Positions 40,149 through 48,873 of a stretch of DNA of 64,000 nt are shown here, one piece after another. The stretch covers positions 310,001 through 374,000 of the forward strand of contig NZ_JAMXST010000005.1 in the NCBI RefSeq assembly GCF_024124905.1, given 5' to 3'. The stretch comes from Cellulosimicrobium cellulans (lineage in GTDB: Bacteria; Actinomycetota; Actinomycetes; Actinomycetales; Cellulomonadaceae). The position numbers and the translations under genes are program-made. Below the pieces are notes generated by a model, which was given only the letters and a program-made list of their open reading frames with translations, was not told the DNA's origin and did not search any database. Numbering within the stretch: position 1 is the stretch's first letter; each line of letters starts with the position of its first letter.

Positions 40149-42299
40149 TCAGCCGCAGGCGACCGCCGGGTAGGCGGCGTCCTGGACCGTGGGGGCAGCG
40201 TCGTCGGGTCGAGTGCCCGTCACCGTGACGGAGCCCGCGTCGGCCGCGACCGACCGCGTCGAGAACGACTGGTACGCGGCCTTGCCGGGCGCGACCGCCG
40301 CGAACGTGCGCGTGCCGAACGGCGTCGTGAGCGTGACGTCGGCGGGCACGTCGCCGGTGTTCGTCGCGCGGACCGCGACGTACGCCGTGCCGGCGAGGCA
40401 GCGCGCGCTGGTCTCGACGTCGAGGGCGGGGCCCGCCGCGTCCTCGCGCTGGAGCGTCACCCGGTCCACGACGCGCTGCGACCCGGTCGCGTAGGTGGTG
40501 ACGGTCAGCGACGTGGGCGTGACGTCGAGGTCGGAGTAGCTGGCCTCGCGCGACTGCTCCCAGCGCGCCGTCCACGGCTTGGCGCCGTCGAAGTCGTAGA
40601 ACTTGGAGCCCGACGACGAGTTGCCCGTGAGGTAGAGGACCTGGTCCTCGTCCGGGGTGAGCACGTCACCCTCGGCCGGCGCCTCGGCCGGGACGACGGG
40701 CGTCGCGCCCTCCATGAGGTACGAGCGCGTGTAGATGTGGTCGTGGCCCGCGAGGACGAGGTCGACGCCCAGGTCGCTGAAGACGGGCGACAGCGCCTCG
40801 CGCATGCGGACCACGTCCGTGTCGCGCGAGTGGAACGCCTGGCTGTACAGCGAGTGGTGGAACGTCACGACGACCCAGTCGTACGCGTCGCCGTGCGTGC
40901 CGATCACGTCGCGCAGGAACGCCTCGTGGCCGGCGATCTCGGCCGGGTCGGAGTCGTTCGAGTCGATCGCCACGACGAGCACGTTGTTGTACGCGTACCA
41001 GTAGTCCCGGCGCTGCTCGGTCGACAGGTTCGGCATCGCGTAGTGCTGGTCGTAGAGCGCGGACGCGGTGTCGTGGTTGCCGTCCTGGACGGCGAAGCGC
41101 AGCTCGCGCATCTGGCGCGGCGCGAGGAACCCGGCGTACTGCGCGGTGCTCCCCGCGTTCTCCACCTGGTCGCCCGCGGAGATGAGGAACGCGGTGTCCG
41201 GGTGGCGCGCGGTCATCGTGTCGAGGTTGGCGGCCCACCGCGTGGCGTCGTTCGTCGCGTTGCCGCTCGCGCCGATCTGCGCGTCGCCGATGAACAGCGC
41301 GCTGAACTCGTCGCCGAACGTGCCCGTGGTGAACGTCGTCGGCGTGGACCAGCCGGTGCTCGCGCTGCCGACGCGGTACGCGTAGGCCGAGTCCTCCTCG
41401 AGCCCGGTGATCGTCGCGTGGTGGTACGTCGCGCCGTCCGCGGCCGTGCCGTCCCGGGACGACGACGTCGCGGCCGCCTGCCAGTCGACCTCGCCGCCCG
41501 CCTCGTCGGCACGGGTCCACTGCACCTCGCCCGCGCCGGGCAGGGTCGAGAACCACGCGACGTTGGCCTGCGTCTCGTCCGCGCCGACGTTGAGCGCGAC
41601 GTCGCGCACCTCGCCGTGCGTCGGGACGAGCGAGCGGACGTCGAGGTAGATGTCCGAGCTGGTCGGCGCGTCCTGGTAGAGCGCGACGGAGATCGTGTTC
41701 TCGCCGGGCTCGAACGCGTCGGCCGGCACGACGAACGTTCCCGTCACCGGGTCCGTGCGCCCGTTGCCGTGGTACTGCAGGTTCTCCGTGATCTCGCGGC
41801 CGTCGTCGCCCAGGCGCACGACCTCCTCGCCGTTCACGTAGACGATCACCGCGTCGTCGTAGACGATCTCGCCCTCGAACGCCGGGACGCCGTCGAGGTC
41901 CTCCGCGGTGAGCTCCACGTCGGTGCGGAAGAAGAACGTGGGCACGTCCGTCGTCGTGCCCTCGATGTACTGGGTGAGGAGCGTCGTGATCGGGAACGCG
42001 TCCCCGATGCCCGTCGCGGCGCCGCGCTTGGCGCCGAACGCGCCGGTCGCGGACTTCCACGCGGAGTCGTCGAACGCGGTGGTCGTCCACACGCGCTGGT
42101 CCGCGGCGGTGCCGGCTGGGTTCGTGTTGTCGTCGAGGTAGCGCCAGGTCGTGCCGGACGTCGAGAGCAGGGACTCGTCGGCGGCGGCCGTCGAGGTCGC
42201 GGTCGCGGCGACGAGCACCGTCCCCACCAGGGAGACGGCGAGCGCCGACGCCGCCGCGCGCGTCAGCGCGCCGGGCAGCCGGGAGGCGTGCGGGTTCAT
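40149..42299 (-). CDS. Secreted purple-acid-phosphatase-like metallophosphoesterase with shared C-terminal domain
   Basis: 716 residues. Signal peptide 1-40 (SALAVSLVGTVLVAATATST). Residues about 45-230 are a beta-sandwich module (DDSAWKSATGAFGAKRG, VNGEEVVRLGDDG) like those of alpha-mannosidase/sialidase-type binding domains. An Fn3-like purple-acid-phosphatase N domain follows (ALNVGADETQANVAWFSTLP). The catalytic core has GDAQIG, GDQVENAG, GNHD, HHSLY and GHDHIYTRS (binuclear metal site). Residues about 628-716, starting ARCLAGTAYVAVRATN, repeat in the proteins at 31567 and 58505. It hydrolyses phosphate esters outside the cell. ATG 42299 has GAAGGA upstream. Confidence 0.92.
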   Translation of the reverse strand: MNPHASRLPGALTRAAASALAVSLVGTVLVAATATSTAAADESLLSTSGTTWRYLDDNTNPAGTAADQRVWTTTAFDDSAWKSATGAFGAKRGAATGIGDAFPITTLLTQYIEGTTTDVPTFFFRTDVELTAEDLDGVPAFEGEIVYDDAVIVYVNGEEVVRLGDDGREITENLQYHGNGRTDPVTGTFVVPADAFEPGENTISVALYQDAPTSSDIYLDVRSLVPTHGEVRDVALNVGADETQANVAWFSTLPGAGEVQWTRADEAGGEVDWQAAATSSSRDGTAADGATYHHATITGLEEDSAYAYRVGSASTGWSTPTTFTTGTFGDEFSALFIGDAQIGASGNATNDATRWAANLDTMTARHPDTAFLISAGDQVENAGSTAQYAGFLAPRQMRELRFAVQDGNHDTASALYDQHYAMPNLSTEQRRDYWYAYNNVLVVAIDSNDSDPAEIAGHEAFLRDVIGTHGDAYDWVVVTFHHSLYSQAFHSRDTDVVRMREALSPVFSDLGVDLVLAGHDHIYTRSYLMEGATPVVPAEAPAEGDVLTPDEDQVLYLTGNSSSGSKFYDFDGAKPWTARWEQSREASYSDLDVTPTSLTVTTYATGSQRVVDRVTLQREDAAGPALDVETSARCLAGTAYVAVRATNTGDVPADVTLTTPFGTRTFAAVAPGKAAYQSFSTRSVAADAGSVTVTGTRPDDAAPTVQDAAYPAVACG

Positions 42300-42471
42300 G
42301 GGTTCCTTCGCAGGTCAGGGGTCCGCGCGGCGACGACCGTCGGACCACCGTGGCGGCGCCGGACCCGTGGTGGGAAGCGCTGTCACGCTAGAGGCCCGGG
42401 ATGGCGGGCACCCGTCGCCCCGGTGAACGCACGAGGACCGACCGGCGAACACGGCGCGCGCGGTCGACCCG

Positions 42472-42807
42472 TCAGGAGATGACGAGGCTCGCGATCAGGC
42501 CCTCGCGCAGGAGGATCGTGAACGTCGCGGGCCCGTTGTACCCGTCGCCGGAGACCGTGAGGTCCAGCAGCACCTCGTCGGGCGTGGCACCGTCGCGCAG
42601 CCCGGTCACGTCGAAGCGCGACCTCTTGCCGATGTTGTCCGTGCGGTCCCAGCTCGCGAGCTCGTCGTGCCCGCGGAACTGGCGTCCCCAGTCGTCGAGG
42701 AAGCCGTCGTCCGTGAACGCCGTGAGGAACCGGGCGGCGTCGCCCGCGTTCGTCGCGTCCACGAGCGTGCGCAGGGCGGGCGGGAGGTCGGGCGTCGTGT
42801 CGCTCAT
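42472..42807 (-). CDS. NTF2-like / SnoaL-domain protein
   Basis: 111 residues. Typical cone-fold pattern: LRTLVDATNAGDAARFLTAF, DDGFLDDWGRQFRGHDELAS, ending in antiparallel strands (EVLLDLTVSGDGYNGPATFT). These proteins are often small-molecule isomerases or have unknown roles. ATG 42807 has a weak GGGTGG upstream. It follows the PaaX-type regulator gene with 19 bases between and could be the last gene of the kynurenine operon; a link is unproven. Confidence 0.78.
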   Translation of the reverse strand: MSDTTPDLPPALRTLVDATNAGDAARFLTAFTDDGFLDDWGRQFRGHDELASWDRTDNIGKRSRFDVTGLRDGATPDEVLLDLTVSGDGYNGPATFTILLREGLIASLVIS

Positions 42808-42826
42808 GCCACCCACTGTGCCCCGA

Positions 42827-43714
42827 TCATCTCCCGACGACGACCCGGACGTGGTACGCCGCGGCCGCGGCGAGGTCCGCGCGGAGCCCGTCGAACAGCG
42901 CGACGCTCGCCGCGCCGGGCCAGTCCGCGGGCAGCGCCGAGAGCGGCAGGCCCGGGTCGGCGTACGGGACGGGTCGCCAGTCGTCGACCGCGCGCACCCA
43001 CCGGGCGAACGCCGCGCGGGGCGAGGCGTCCCCACCGTGCGGCCGGACGCCGTCGGGCCGGACGCCGTCGGGCCGGACGCCGTCGGGCCGGGCGGCCCCG
43101 GGCCGCGAGCCGCCGTGCCGGGCGAGGAAGTCGCGGTGCAGCGCGGCGACCCGGTCGAGGTCCCACCACCGCGCGGCGGCGTCGGCGAACGACCCGGCGA
43201 CGCGCGGCGGCCCGGCCACGAACACCGTCGCGGCCTCGCGCACGCCCAGCCCGACGAGGATCTCCTCGACCTCGTCCACGAGGTGCCCCGGCGCGATCCA
43301 CAGGCCGTCCGCGACGGTGCCGGCACCGATCCACGCGAGGTGCCGCCGGAGCTGGTGCCGCACGGCACGCCGCTCCTCCGGGAGCGAGAACGACACGAGG
43401 CACCACGGGTCGTCGTCGCCCTGCTGCCGGTAGGCGAAGATCCGCCGGTCGCCCCGCGCCAGCATCCGCGCGGCGTCGGGCGCGAGCGAGTAGCCGGCCC
43501 GGCCGCCGACGGTCTCCGGGACGAGCAGCCCCTTCGCCTTCGCCCGCGAGACCGCGCCGCGTGCGCCGACGGGCGGGACGTCGAGCGCCCCCAACAGCTC
43601 GACCAGGTCGGCGACGGCGACCGCCCCGCCGAGGTCGCGCAGGTACAGCCCGACGACGGTGCGCAGCAGCGACGTCGTGCTCCCCGGGCGGGAGTCGAGG
43701 TCGTCGAGGATCAC
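42827..43714 (-). CDS. PaaX-family transcriptional regulator in the kynurenine operon
   Basis: 295 residues. The N-terminal winged helix (TTSLLRTVVGLYLRDLGG, VPPVGARGAVSRAKAKGLLV) is followed by the PaaX central domain (WCLVSFSLPEERRAVRHQLR, HLAWIGAGTVADGLWIAPGH) and C-terminal domain (WWDLDRVAALHRDFLA). PaaX represses phenylacetate genes and is released by an aryl-CoA; this homologue, coupled by GTGA to kynureninase, probably senses an intermediate of tryptophan breakdown. Three 15-bp repeats encode (VRPDG)n near residue 215, a hydrophilic insertion. GTG 43714 is the start. Confidence 0.85.
   Translation of the reverse strand: MILDDLDSRPGSTTSLLRTVVGLYLRDLGGAVAVADLVELLGALDVPPVGARGAVSRAKAKGLLVPETVGGRAGYSLAPDAARMLARGDRRIFAYRQQGDDDPWCLVSFSLPEERRAVRHQLRRHLAWIGAGTVADGLWIAPGHLVDEVEEILVGLGVREAATVFVAGPPRVAGSFADAAARWWDLDRVAALHRDFLARHGGSRPGAARPDGVRPDGVRPDGVRPHGGDASPRAAFARWVRAVDDWRPVPYADPGLPLSALPADWPGAASVALFDGLRADLAAAAAYHVRVVVGR
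43041..43085. repeat. Three perfect 15-bp tandem repeats inside the PaaX-like gene
   Basis: GGCCGGACGCCGTCG repeats three times without change, followed by a degenerate fourth unit. On the minus strand it encodes a repeated VRPDG pentapeptide in the loop before the C-terminal domain. Whole-codon length keeps the frame, so copy-number change would alter only loop length. Confidence 0.9.
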
Positions 43715-44955
43715 GCGGCCCCGTCCGCGAGGACCTCCACCAGGGCGTCCCGCACCGCCTCGACGCCGACGCGCACCTCGTCGAAGCTCGTGGAGAGCGG
43801 GGACAGGCCGAGGCGCAGGCCGTCCGGACGACGGAAGTCGGGGATGACGCCGCGCTCCCACAGCAGCGGGAGCGTCGCCTCGAACGCGTCGTGGTCGACG
43901 GTGACGTGGCTCCCCCGGCGCTCGGGGTCGCGCGGCGACGCGTACCGGGCACCGAGCGGGAGCAGCAGGTCGTCCACGAGGGCCGTCGCGTGCGCGGTGA
44001 GCGCGACCGACTTCGCGCGCACCGCCGCGATCCCCGCCGCGTCCACCAGGTCCAGCATGTCCTGCATCGCGAGCATCCCGACGATCGCGGGCGTCCCCGA
44101 GAGGAAGCGCCGGACGCCGTCGTGCGGGGCGTACGCCGGGCCCATCTCGAACGGCGCGGCGCTGCCCATCCACCCCTGGATCGGCTGGGTCAGGGCGCCC
44201 TGGAGGTCGGCGCGGACGTAGCCGAACGCGGGCGCACCGGGCCCGCCGTTGAGGTACTTGTACGTGCAGCCGGCCGCGAGGTCGACGCCCCACGCGTCGA
44301 GCTCGACCGGCAGCGCGCCGACCGAGTGGCACAGGTCCCACAGCACGAGCGCGCCGGCGTCGTGCGCGAGCGCGGTGATCGCCGCCGCGTCGCTCACGTA
44401 CCCCGACCGGTACGCCACGTGGCTGAGCAGCACGAGCGCGGTGCGGTCGGAGAGGGCCCCCGCGACCTGCTCCGGGGTCACGCCGGCGTCGTGGTCGGGC
44501 GCGATCCACCGCAGCGTCGCGCCGTGCTCGCGCGCGACGCCCTCCAGCACGTAGCGGTCGGTCGGGAAGTTCCCGGCGTCGAGCACGATCTCGTCGCGGC
44601 CCGCGACCTGCGGCGCCGAGAGCGCGGCGCGGACGAGCTTGTAGAGGATCACCGTCGTCGAGTCGCCGACGAACGTCTGGCCCGGCACCGCGCCGAGCGC
44701 GACCGCGCCGATCCGGTCGCCGACCGTGAGCGGGAGGTCGTACCACTCCTCGTCCCAGCCGCGGATGAGCCGCGAGCCCCAGCGCTCGGTCGCGAAGCGG
44801 GCCAGCCGCTCGGCGGACGCGCGCGTCGGCCGTCCGAGCGAGTTCCCGTCGAGGTAGGCCGTCACCTCGTCGGAGCCGACGAACGCGTCGCGGAACCGCG
44901 CGAGCGGGTCGGCGGCGTCGAGCGCGGCGGAGCGCGCGGCGTGGTCCTCGGTCAT
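43711..44955 (-). CDS. kynU: Kynureninase
   Basis: 414 residues, the usual length. It is a PLP enzyme converting kynurenine to anthranilate and alanine. Signatures are LDGNSLGRPTRASAERLARF, FVGDSTTVILYKL, HVAYRSGYVSD, WDLCHSVGALPVELDAWGVD and the PLP-lysine Lys233 in CTYKYLNGGPG, then IQGWMGSAAPFEMGP. It starts inside the amidohydrolase stop (ATGA) and ends overlapping the PaaX-like start (GTGA). With tryptophan dioxygenase upstream it forms a tryptophan-to-anthranilate pathway; the formamidase step is the open question. Confidence 0.95.
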   Translation of the reverse strand: MTEDHAARSAALDAADPLARFRDAFVGSDEVTAYLDGNSLGRPTRASAERLARFATERWGSRLIRGWDEEWYDLPLTVGDRIGAVALGAVPGQTFVGDSTTVILYKLVRAALSAPQVAGRDEIVLDAGNFPTDRYVLEGVAREHGATLRWIAPDHDAGVTPEQVAGALSDRTALVLLSHVAYRSGYVSDAAAITALAHDAGALVLWDLCHSVGALPVELDAWGVDLAAGCTYKYLNGGPGAPAFGYVRADLQGALTQPIQGWMGSAAPFEMGPAYAPHDGVRRFLSGTPAIVGMLAMQDMLDLVDAAGIAAVRAKSVALTAHATALVDDLLLPLGARYASPRDPERRGSHVTVDHDAFEATLPLLWERGVIPDFRRPDGLRLGLSPLSTSFDEVRVGVEAVRDALVEVLADGAA

Positions 44956-46109
44956 GGTCGTCCTTCCGACGGGGCGGGGTCGGCGGGGTCGCTCGCGGTG
45001 TCGCGGGCGAGGTCAGGGGTGGGGTCGCGCTCGACGACGACGGCGCGCGCGAGCCACGCGGCGACGGCGTCCGCGTCGTCGGTGTCGGGCGGGTCGCCGG
45101 GGACCCAGGTCGCGAACGATGCGTCCGCGCTCGAGTGCTGCGACCCGGGACGCAGCGCTCGGCCGGGAACGCCACGCCGGGCGGTGGCGTCGCGCGTGAG
45201 GGCCGCGACCAGCGCGTGCGCGTCGAGACCCGCCGCCGCGAGCGCCCGCAGCTCGCGCGCGTCGACGCCGGTCGGCAGCGGCCCGTTGCCGAGGTCGGTG
45301 CCGTAGACGACCGTCCCGCCGAGCGCGACGAAGCGCCGCACGTTGTCGATCGCGACGTCCTGCTCCGCCGTCGGACTCCCCCAGCCATGAATGTCGAGGG
45401 TGCTCACCCAGCTCACAAGACTCCCCACACCTCCGCCGAACACGACATGAGGGTCGTTATCCGGGCTATTCCGACCTTCAGGTCGTGTTCGGCCGCGGGC
45501 AGGGTCGTGCTCGGCGGCCGGGCGTGAGCGAGACCGCGTCTGGGAGCGAGCGCGCGGGCGGGCCATCGCGCGCAGCAGGTCGTCGGGCAGGCGCTCGCTG
45601 AACGGGGCGTGCGCGAGCCTGTCCACCCCCGCCTCGAACGCGCGGGCCGCCATGCCGCGCCCCTCCACGTGCGCGACGACGTCCCGGCCCCGCGCGTGGG
45701 CGTGCCCGACGAGCGCGGCGAGGGTGGCGTCGTCGGGCACCGGACCGGCGTCGGAGTGCAGGGCGACCTTGACGAACGACGCGCCCGCGGCGACCTGGCG
45801 GTCGACGGCGGCGACGGCCGCCTCGGGCGATCCGACCTCCTCGACCGACCCGGCGGGCGCCCACGACCGGTCCGACGGGTAGCCGCCGGGGGCGGTGAGG
45901 AACGCGCCCGCGAACACGACCTCCGGGAAGCCGGGCCGCCCGAGCCACGTGCGCGCGACGTCGGGCACCCACCCGAGGTCGTGCACGACGGCGATCCCGC
46001 CGCGCCGCACGGCGACGGGGTCGACGAGGCCGAGGTGCACGTGCGCGTCGACGAGCGGCGGGAGCCAGGTGCCGCCGTCGCCGGGCCGGCCGAGGTGCCT
46101 CCCGTTCAC
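44952..46109 (-). CDS. Metal-dependent amidohydrolase with in-frame palindromic insertion; candidate N-formylkynurenine hydrolase
   Basis: 385 residues. Amidohydrolase metal motifs are present: DAHVHLG (HxH) near residue 22, [10 protein letters not shown] (Lys), VVAHVEG and LAHAPFSE (His), and [10 protein letters not shown] (Asp). GTG 46109 overlaps the dioxygenase stop and the gene end overlaps kynU. It occupies the position where an arylformamidase is expected, and none is present, so it may hydrolyse N-formylkynurenine; this is inference. About 48 residues between LLRAMAR and [11 protein letters not shown] are foreign to the fold, Arg/Pro-rich, and encoded by a palindromic lower-GC element. 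The enzyme may still fold, since all ligands flank it. Confidence 0.8.
   Translation of the reverse strand: MNGRHLGRPGDGGTWLPPLVDAHVHLGLVDPVAVRRGGIAVVHDLGWVPDVARTWLGRPGFPEVVFAGAFLTAPGGYPSDRSWAPAGSVEEVGSPEAAVAAVDRQVAAGASFVKVALHSDAGPVPDDATLAALVGHAHARGRDVVAHVEGRGMAARAFEAGVDRLAHAPFSERLPDDLLRAMARPRARSQTRSRSRPAAEHDPARGRTRPEGRNSPDNDPHVVFGGGVGSLVSWVSTLDIHGWGSPTAEQDVAIDNVRRFVALGGTVVYGTDLGNGPLPTGVDARELRALAAAGLDAHALVAALTRDATARRGVPGRALRPGSQHSSADASFATWVPGDPPDTDDADAVAAWLARAVVVERDPTPDLARDTASDPADPAPSEGRP
45435..45493. repeat. Palindromic element inserted in frame within the amidohydrolase gene
   Basis: GCCGAACACGAC (45435-45446) pairs perfectly with GTCGTGTTCGGC (45482-45493). The next ten bases on each side pair at 8 of 10 positions, leaving a 15-base loop (TTATCCGGGCTATTC). 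The loop and flank are clearly poorer in G+C than the gene. The wider insertion, roughly 45410-45555, keeps the reading frame. Confidence 0.8.
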
Positions 46110-46975
46110 GACCGCCCGATCTCCGTGCGCACCGCGAACAGCTCGGGGAAGAACGTGAGGTCGAGCGCCTTCTGCAGGAACCCGACGCCGCTCGACCCGC
46201 CCGTGCCGCGCTTGGTGCCGATGATGCGCAGCACCGTCCTCATGTGCCGGAACCGCCAGAGCTGGAAGTTGTCCTCGAGGTCGACGAGCTCCTCGCACGT
46301 CTCGTACGCGGACCAGTGCGCCTCCGGGTCGTCGTAGATGCGGCGGAAGACCTCGACGAGGTCGTCGTCGAGGGTGTGCGCGACGGTGACGTCGCGGTCC
46401 AGGACGCGCTGCGGGACGTCGTGGCCGTGGCGCGCGAGGTGGCGCAGGAACTCGTCGTAGACGCTCGGCTCGGCGAGCAGGCGGGCGAGCTCGGCGCGCG
46501 CGTCGGGCTCGGCGTCGAACACGTCAAGCATGCGCGCGTTCTTGTTGCCGAGCAGGAACTCGACGGCGCGGTACTGCCACGACTGGAAGCCCGACGCGTG
46601 GCCGAGGAACCCGCGGAACTGCGCGTACTCGCTCGGGGTGAGCGTCGCGAGCACGGACCACTGCTCGGTGAGCGTGCGCTGCACGTGCTTGACGCGTGCG
46701 ATGCGCTTGAGCGCGGCGCCCAGCTCGTCGGCGGCGAGCAGGTCGCGCGCGGAGAGCAGCTCGTGCAGCACCAGCTTGAGCCAGAGCTCCGTCGTCTGGT
46801 GCTGGACGATGAACAGCATCTCGTCGTGGTGCTCCGGGTCGCTCACCGGCGCCTGGGCCGCGAGCAGCGTGTCGAGGTGCAGGTACGACCCGTAGGTCAT
46901 CTGCTCGCGCAGGTCCGTGACGATGTCGGGCTCGAGCGCGCGCTCGTTCGGTGCGGGCAGCGGTGCGTAGGCCAT
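46106..46975 (-). CDS. kynA: Tryptophan 2,3-dioxygenase
   Basis: 289 residues, haem enzyme opening the indole ring of tryptophan to N-formylkynurenine. Hallmarks are [36 protein letters not shown] (active-site His), [20 protein letters not shown] and [20 protein letters not shown] (haem-ligand His and the GTGG substrate loop). ATG 46975 is chosen because TACGCT lies six bases upstream (leaderless); GTG 46993 is an in-frame alternative. First gene of a four-gene unit with 4-base overlaps. It is probably controlled by the PaaX-like protein through the inverted repeat at 46980-47029. Confidence 0.95.
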   Translation of the reverse strand: MAYAPLPAPNERALEPDIVTDLREQMTYGSYLHLDTLLAAQAPVSDPEHHDEMLFIVQHQTTELWLKLVLHELLSARDLLAADELGAALKRIARVKHVQRTLTEQWSVLATLTPSEYAQFRGFLGHASGFQSWQYRAVEFLLGNKNARMLDVFDAEPDARAELARLLAEPSVYDEFLRHLARHGHDVPQRVLDRDVTVAHTLDDDLVEVFRRIYDDPEAHWSAYETCEELVDLEDNFQLWRFRHMRTVLRIIGTKRGTGGSSGVGFLQKALDLTFFPELFAVRTEIGRS

Positions 46976-46979
46976 CCGC

Positions 46980-47029
46980 CGAGCGTATGTCACTCCCGTG
47001 ACGCGCGCCAGGTTCTCGCCATACGCTCG
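46980..47029 (-). promoter_or_regulatory. Widely spaced inverted repeat over the kynurenine operon promoter
   Basis: CGAGCGTATG (46980-46989) and CATACGCTCG (47020-47029) are perfect 10-bp complements separated by 30 bases. The near arm contains the putative leaderless -10 hexamer TACGCT (46987-46982, minus strand). E. coli PaaX binds half-sites separated by about 27-28 bases, so this is a plausible site for the operon's own PaaX-like regulator. Confidence 0.55.
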
Positions 47030-47036
47030 CGAACCG

Positions 47037-47726
47037 TCAGTCGTCGGTCGCCGCGCGACGCTCCTCCTCGGCGACGGACTCGCCCGTCGGGTCCTCGGCC
47101 GCGAGGTCGTCCAGCGCCGCGCCGCCCAGCGGGCCGTCGCTCAGGCCCGCGAGCCGCCAGCCCGACGACGGGTCGCCCTCGACCTCGACCAGCCCGGTGT
47201 TGGCGAGCGGGGTCCGGGCGAGCAGGTCGAGGTCGACCCCCGCGACGCGCGCGCACGCCCACGCGCGGATCGCCGCGCCGTGCGAGACGACGACGGCGGT
47301 GCGCCACCCCGTGCGCGCGACGCTCGCGACGGCGTCGTCGTAGCGGGCGAGGAACTCGGCACCGTCAGGCCCGCCGGGCATGCGACGGCCGGGCTCGCCG
47401 CGGCCCCATGCGAACACGGTCTCGAGGTAGGTCGCGTGGTCGTCGTGCGCGGCCGACATCTCCAGGTCGCCCGCGTCCACCTCGCGGAACCCGTCGAGCT
47501 CCAGCAGGTCGAACCGGTGCCGCTCGGCCAGCGGTGCGGCGGTCAGGTGCGTGCGCACGAGGGTCGAGACCGCGACGCCGTCGACGACGCGGTCCGCGAG
47601 CGCCTCCGGGATCGCGGCTGCCTGGCGCGTGCCGAGCGCGGTGAGACCGGGGCCGGGCAGCGCGGTGTCGAGGAGGCCGGCGACGTTGGACGGGGTCTGT
47701 CCGTGACGGACGAGGAGCAGGCGCAT
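47037..47726 (-). CDS. Histidine phosphatase family protein
   Basis: 229 residues. It begins directly with the catalytic motif [20 protein letters not shown]; the second Arg is in [13 protein letters not shown], Glu in [13 protein letters not shown], and second His in [13 protein letters not shown]. It is a phosphoglycerate-mutase-type phosphatase with unknown substrate and a short acidic C-terminal tail. ATG 47726 is preceded by four tandem GGAGAACC units, each a potential ribosome-binding site. It is transcribed towards the dioxygenase promoter region. Confidence 0.88.
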   Translation of the reverse strand: MRLLLVRHGQTPSNVAGLLDTALPGPGLTALGTRQAAAIPEALADRVVDGVAVSTLVRTHLTAAPLAERHRFDLLELDGFREVDAGDLEMSAAHDDHATYLETVFAWGRGEPGRRMPGGPDGAEFLARYDDAVASVARTGWRTAVVVSHGAAIRAWACARVAGVDLDLLARTPLANTGLVEVEGDPSSGWRLAGLSDGPLGGAALDDLAAEDPTGESVAEEERRAATDD

Positions 47727-47760
47727 GGTTCTCCAGGTTCTCCGGGTTCTCCGGTTCTCG
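47727..47760 (-). repeat. Four tandem GGAGAACC units upstream of the phosphatase start
   Basis: On the minus strand, GGAGAACC occurs four times with 8-9-base period directly before ATG 47726; only the copy nearest the start has normal Shine-Dalgarno spacing. The units probably arose by slippage and could hold ribosomes or change initiation strength if the copy number varies. Confidence 0.75.
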
Positions 47761-47823
47761 GCAGGGCCTCCTGCCACCCTACGAGCCGCGCCACGACCCG
47801 CCGCGTCGTGGCACGCTGGGGCC

Positions 47824-48765
47824 ATGTCCCGCCGCGAGCTCGTCGTCCTCGGGACCGCCAGCATGGTCCCGACCCGCACGCGCAACCACAACGGCTACGT
47901 GCTGTTCTGGGACGACGAGGCGATCCTCTTCGACCCGGGCGAGGGCACGCAGCGGCAGATGTCGTTCGCGGGCGTGTCCGCGACCGACCTCACGCGCATC
48001 GCGATCACGCACCTGCACGGCGACCACTCCCTCGGGCTCGCGGGCGTCTCCCAGCGCATCAGCGGCGACGGCGTGCGGCACACGATCGGGGTGACCTATC
48101 CGGCGTCGGGCCAGCGGTGGGTGGACCACCTGCTCGACGCGAGCGCCCACTTCCGCCGCGGCCACCTGGAGCTGCAGCCGCTGACGACGGACGGCGTCGT
48201 CCCACCCGTGACCGGCCGCCCCGAGCCGGGGTTCACGCTGCGCGCGGAACGCCTCGACCACACCCTGGAGGCGATGGGCTACCGCCTCGACGAGCCCGAC
48301 GGCCGGTCGCTCGACCCCGCGCTCCTCGTGGACCGCGGCCTGGCGGGCCCGGTGGTGGGCGAGCTGCGCCGGACCGGGGCGGTCGTCGCGCCCGACGGGC
48401 GGACCGTCACCCTCGACGAGGTGAGCGCCCCGCGTCCGGGGCAGTCGTTCGCGTTCGTCATGGACACGCGTCTGTGCGACGCCGTGCACCGCCTCGCGGA
48501 CGGCGTCGACCTGCTCGTCATCGAGTCGACGTTCCTCGACCGCGACCGCGACCAGGCCGAGCGGTGGGGCCACCTCACCGCGCGGCAGGCGGCGACCGTC
48601 GCGGCCGAGGCGGGCGTGCGCTCGCTCGTGCTCACGCACTTCTCGCAGCGCTACCCCGACCCGACGGAGTTCTGGCGCGAGGCGCGCGAGGTGTTCGACG
48701 GCGAGCTCACGGTCGCGCAGGACCTCGACCGCGTGCGGGTCCCCCACCGCAGCCGACCCGGCTGA
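47824..48765 (+). CDS. rnz: Ribonuclease Z (MBL fold)
   Basis: 313 residues. The metallo-beta-lactamase core has the zinc motif [11 protein letters not shown], the early [20 protein letters not shown], a flexible-arm region around residues 140-180, and the later ligands [20 protein letters not shown] and VLTHFSQRY. It cleaves tRNA precursors after the discriminator base to mature the 3' end. ATG 47824 lacks a Shine-Dalgarno; CACGCT lies six bases upstream, consistent with leaderless translation. Confidence 0.9.
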   Translation: MSRRELVVLGTASMVPTRTRNHNGYVLFWDDEAILFDPGEGTQRQMSFAGVSATDLTRIAITHLHGDHSLGLAGVSQRISGDGVRHTIGVTYPASGQRWVDHLLDASAHFRRGHLELQPLTTDGVVPPVTGRPEPGFTLRAERLDHTLEAMGYRLDEPDGRSLDPALLVDRGLAGPVVGELRRTGAVVAPDGRTVTLDEVSAPRPGQSFAFVMDTRLCDAVHRLADGVDLLVIESTFLDRDRDQAERWGHLTARQAATVAAEAGVRSLVLTHFSQRYPDPTEFWREAREVFDGELTVAQDLDRVRVPHRSRPG

Positions 48766-48873
48766 CGGTCGTCGACGCCGCCGGTCGCCGATGAGAAACG
48801 GTGCGGGCGGCCGTCTCACCACGGACGGGTGAACACGGGGGCGCCTCGCTGCGCGCCACGGGAGAGGACCGAG

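Noticed and set aside
43041-43085. Possible iteron or CRISPR repeats
   Set aside because: The units are exact 15-bp in-frame repeats inside the PaaX-like gene, with no spacers.
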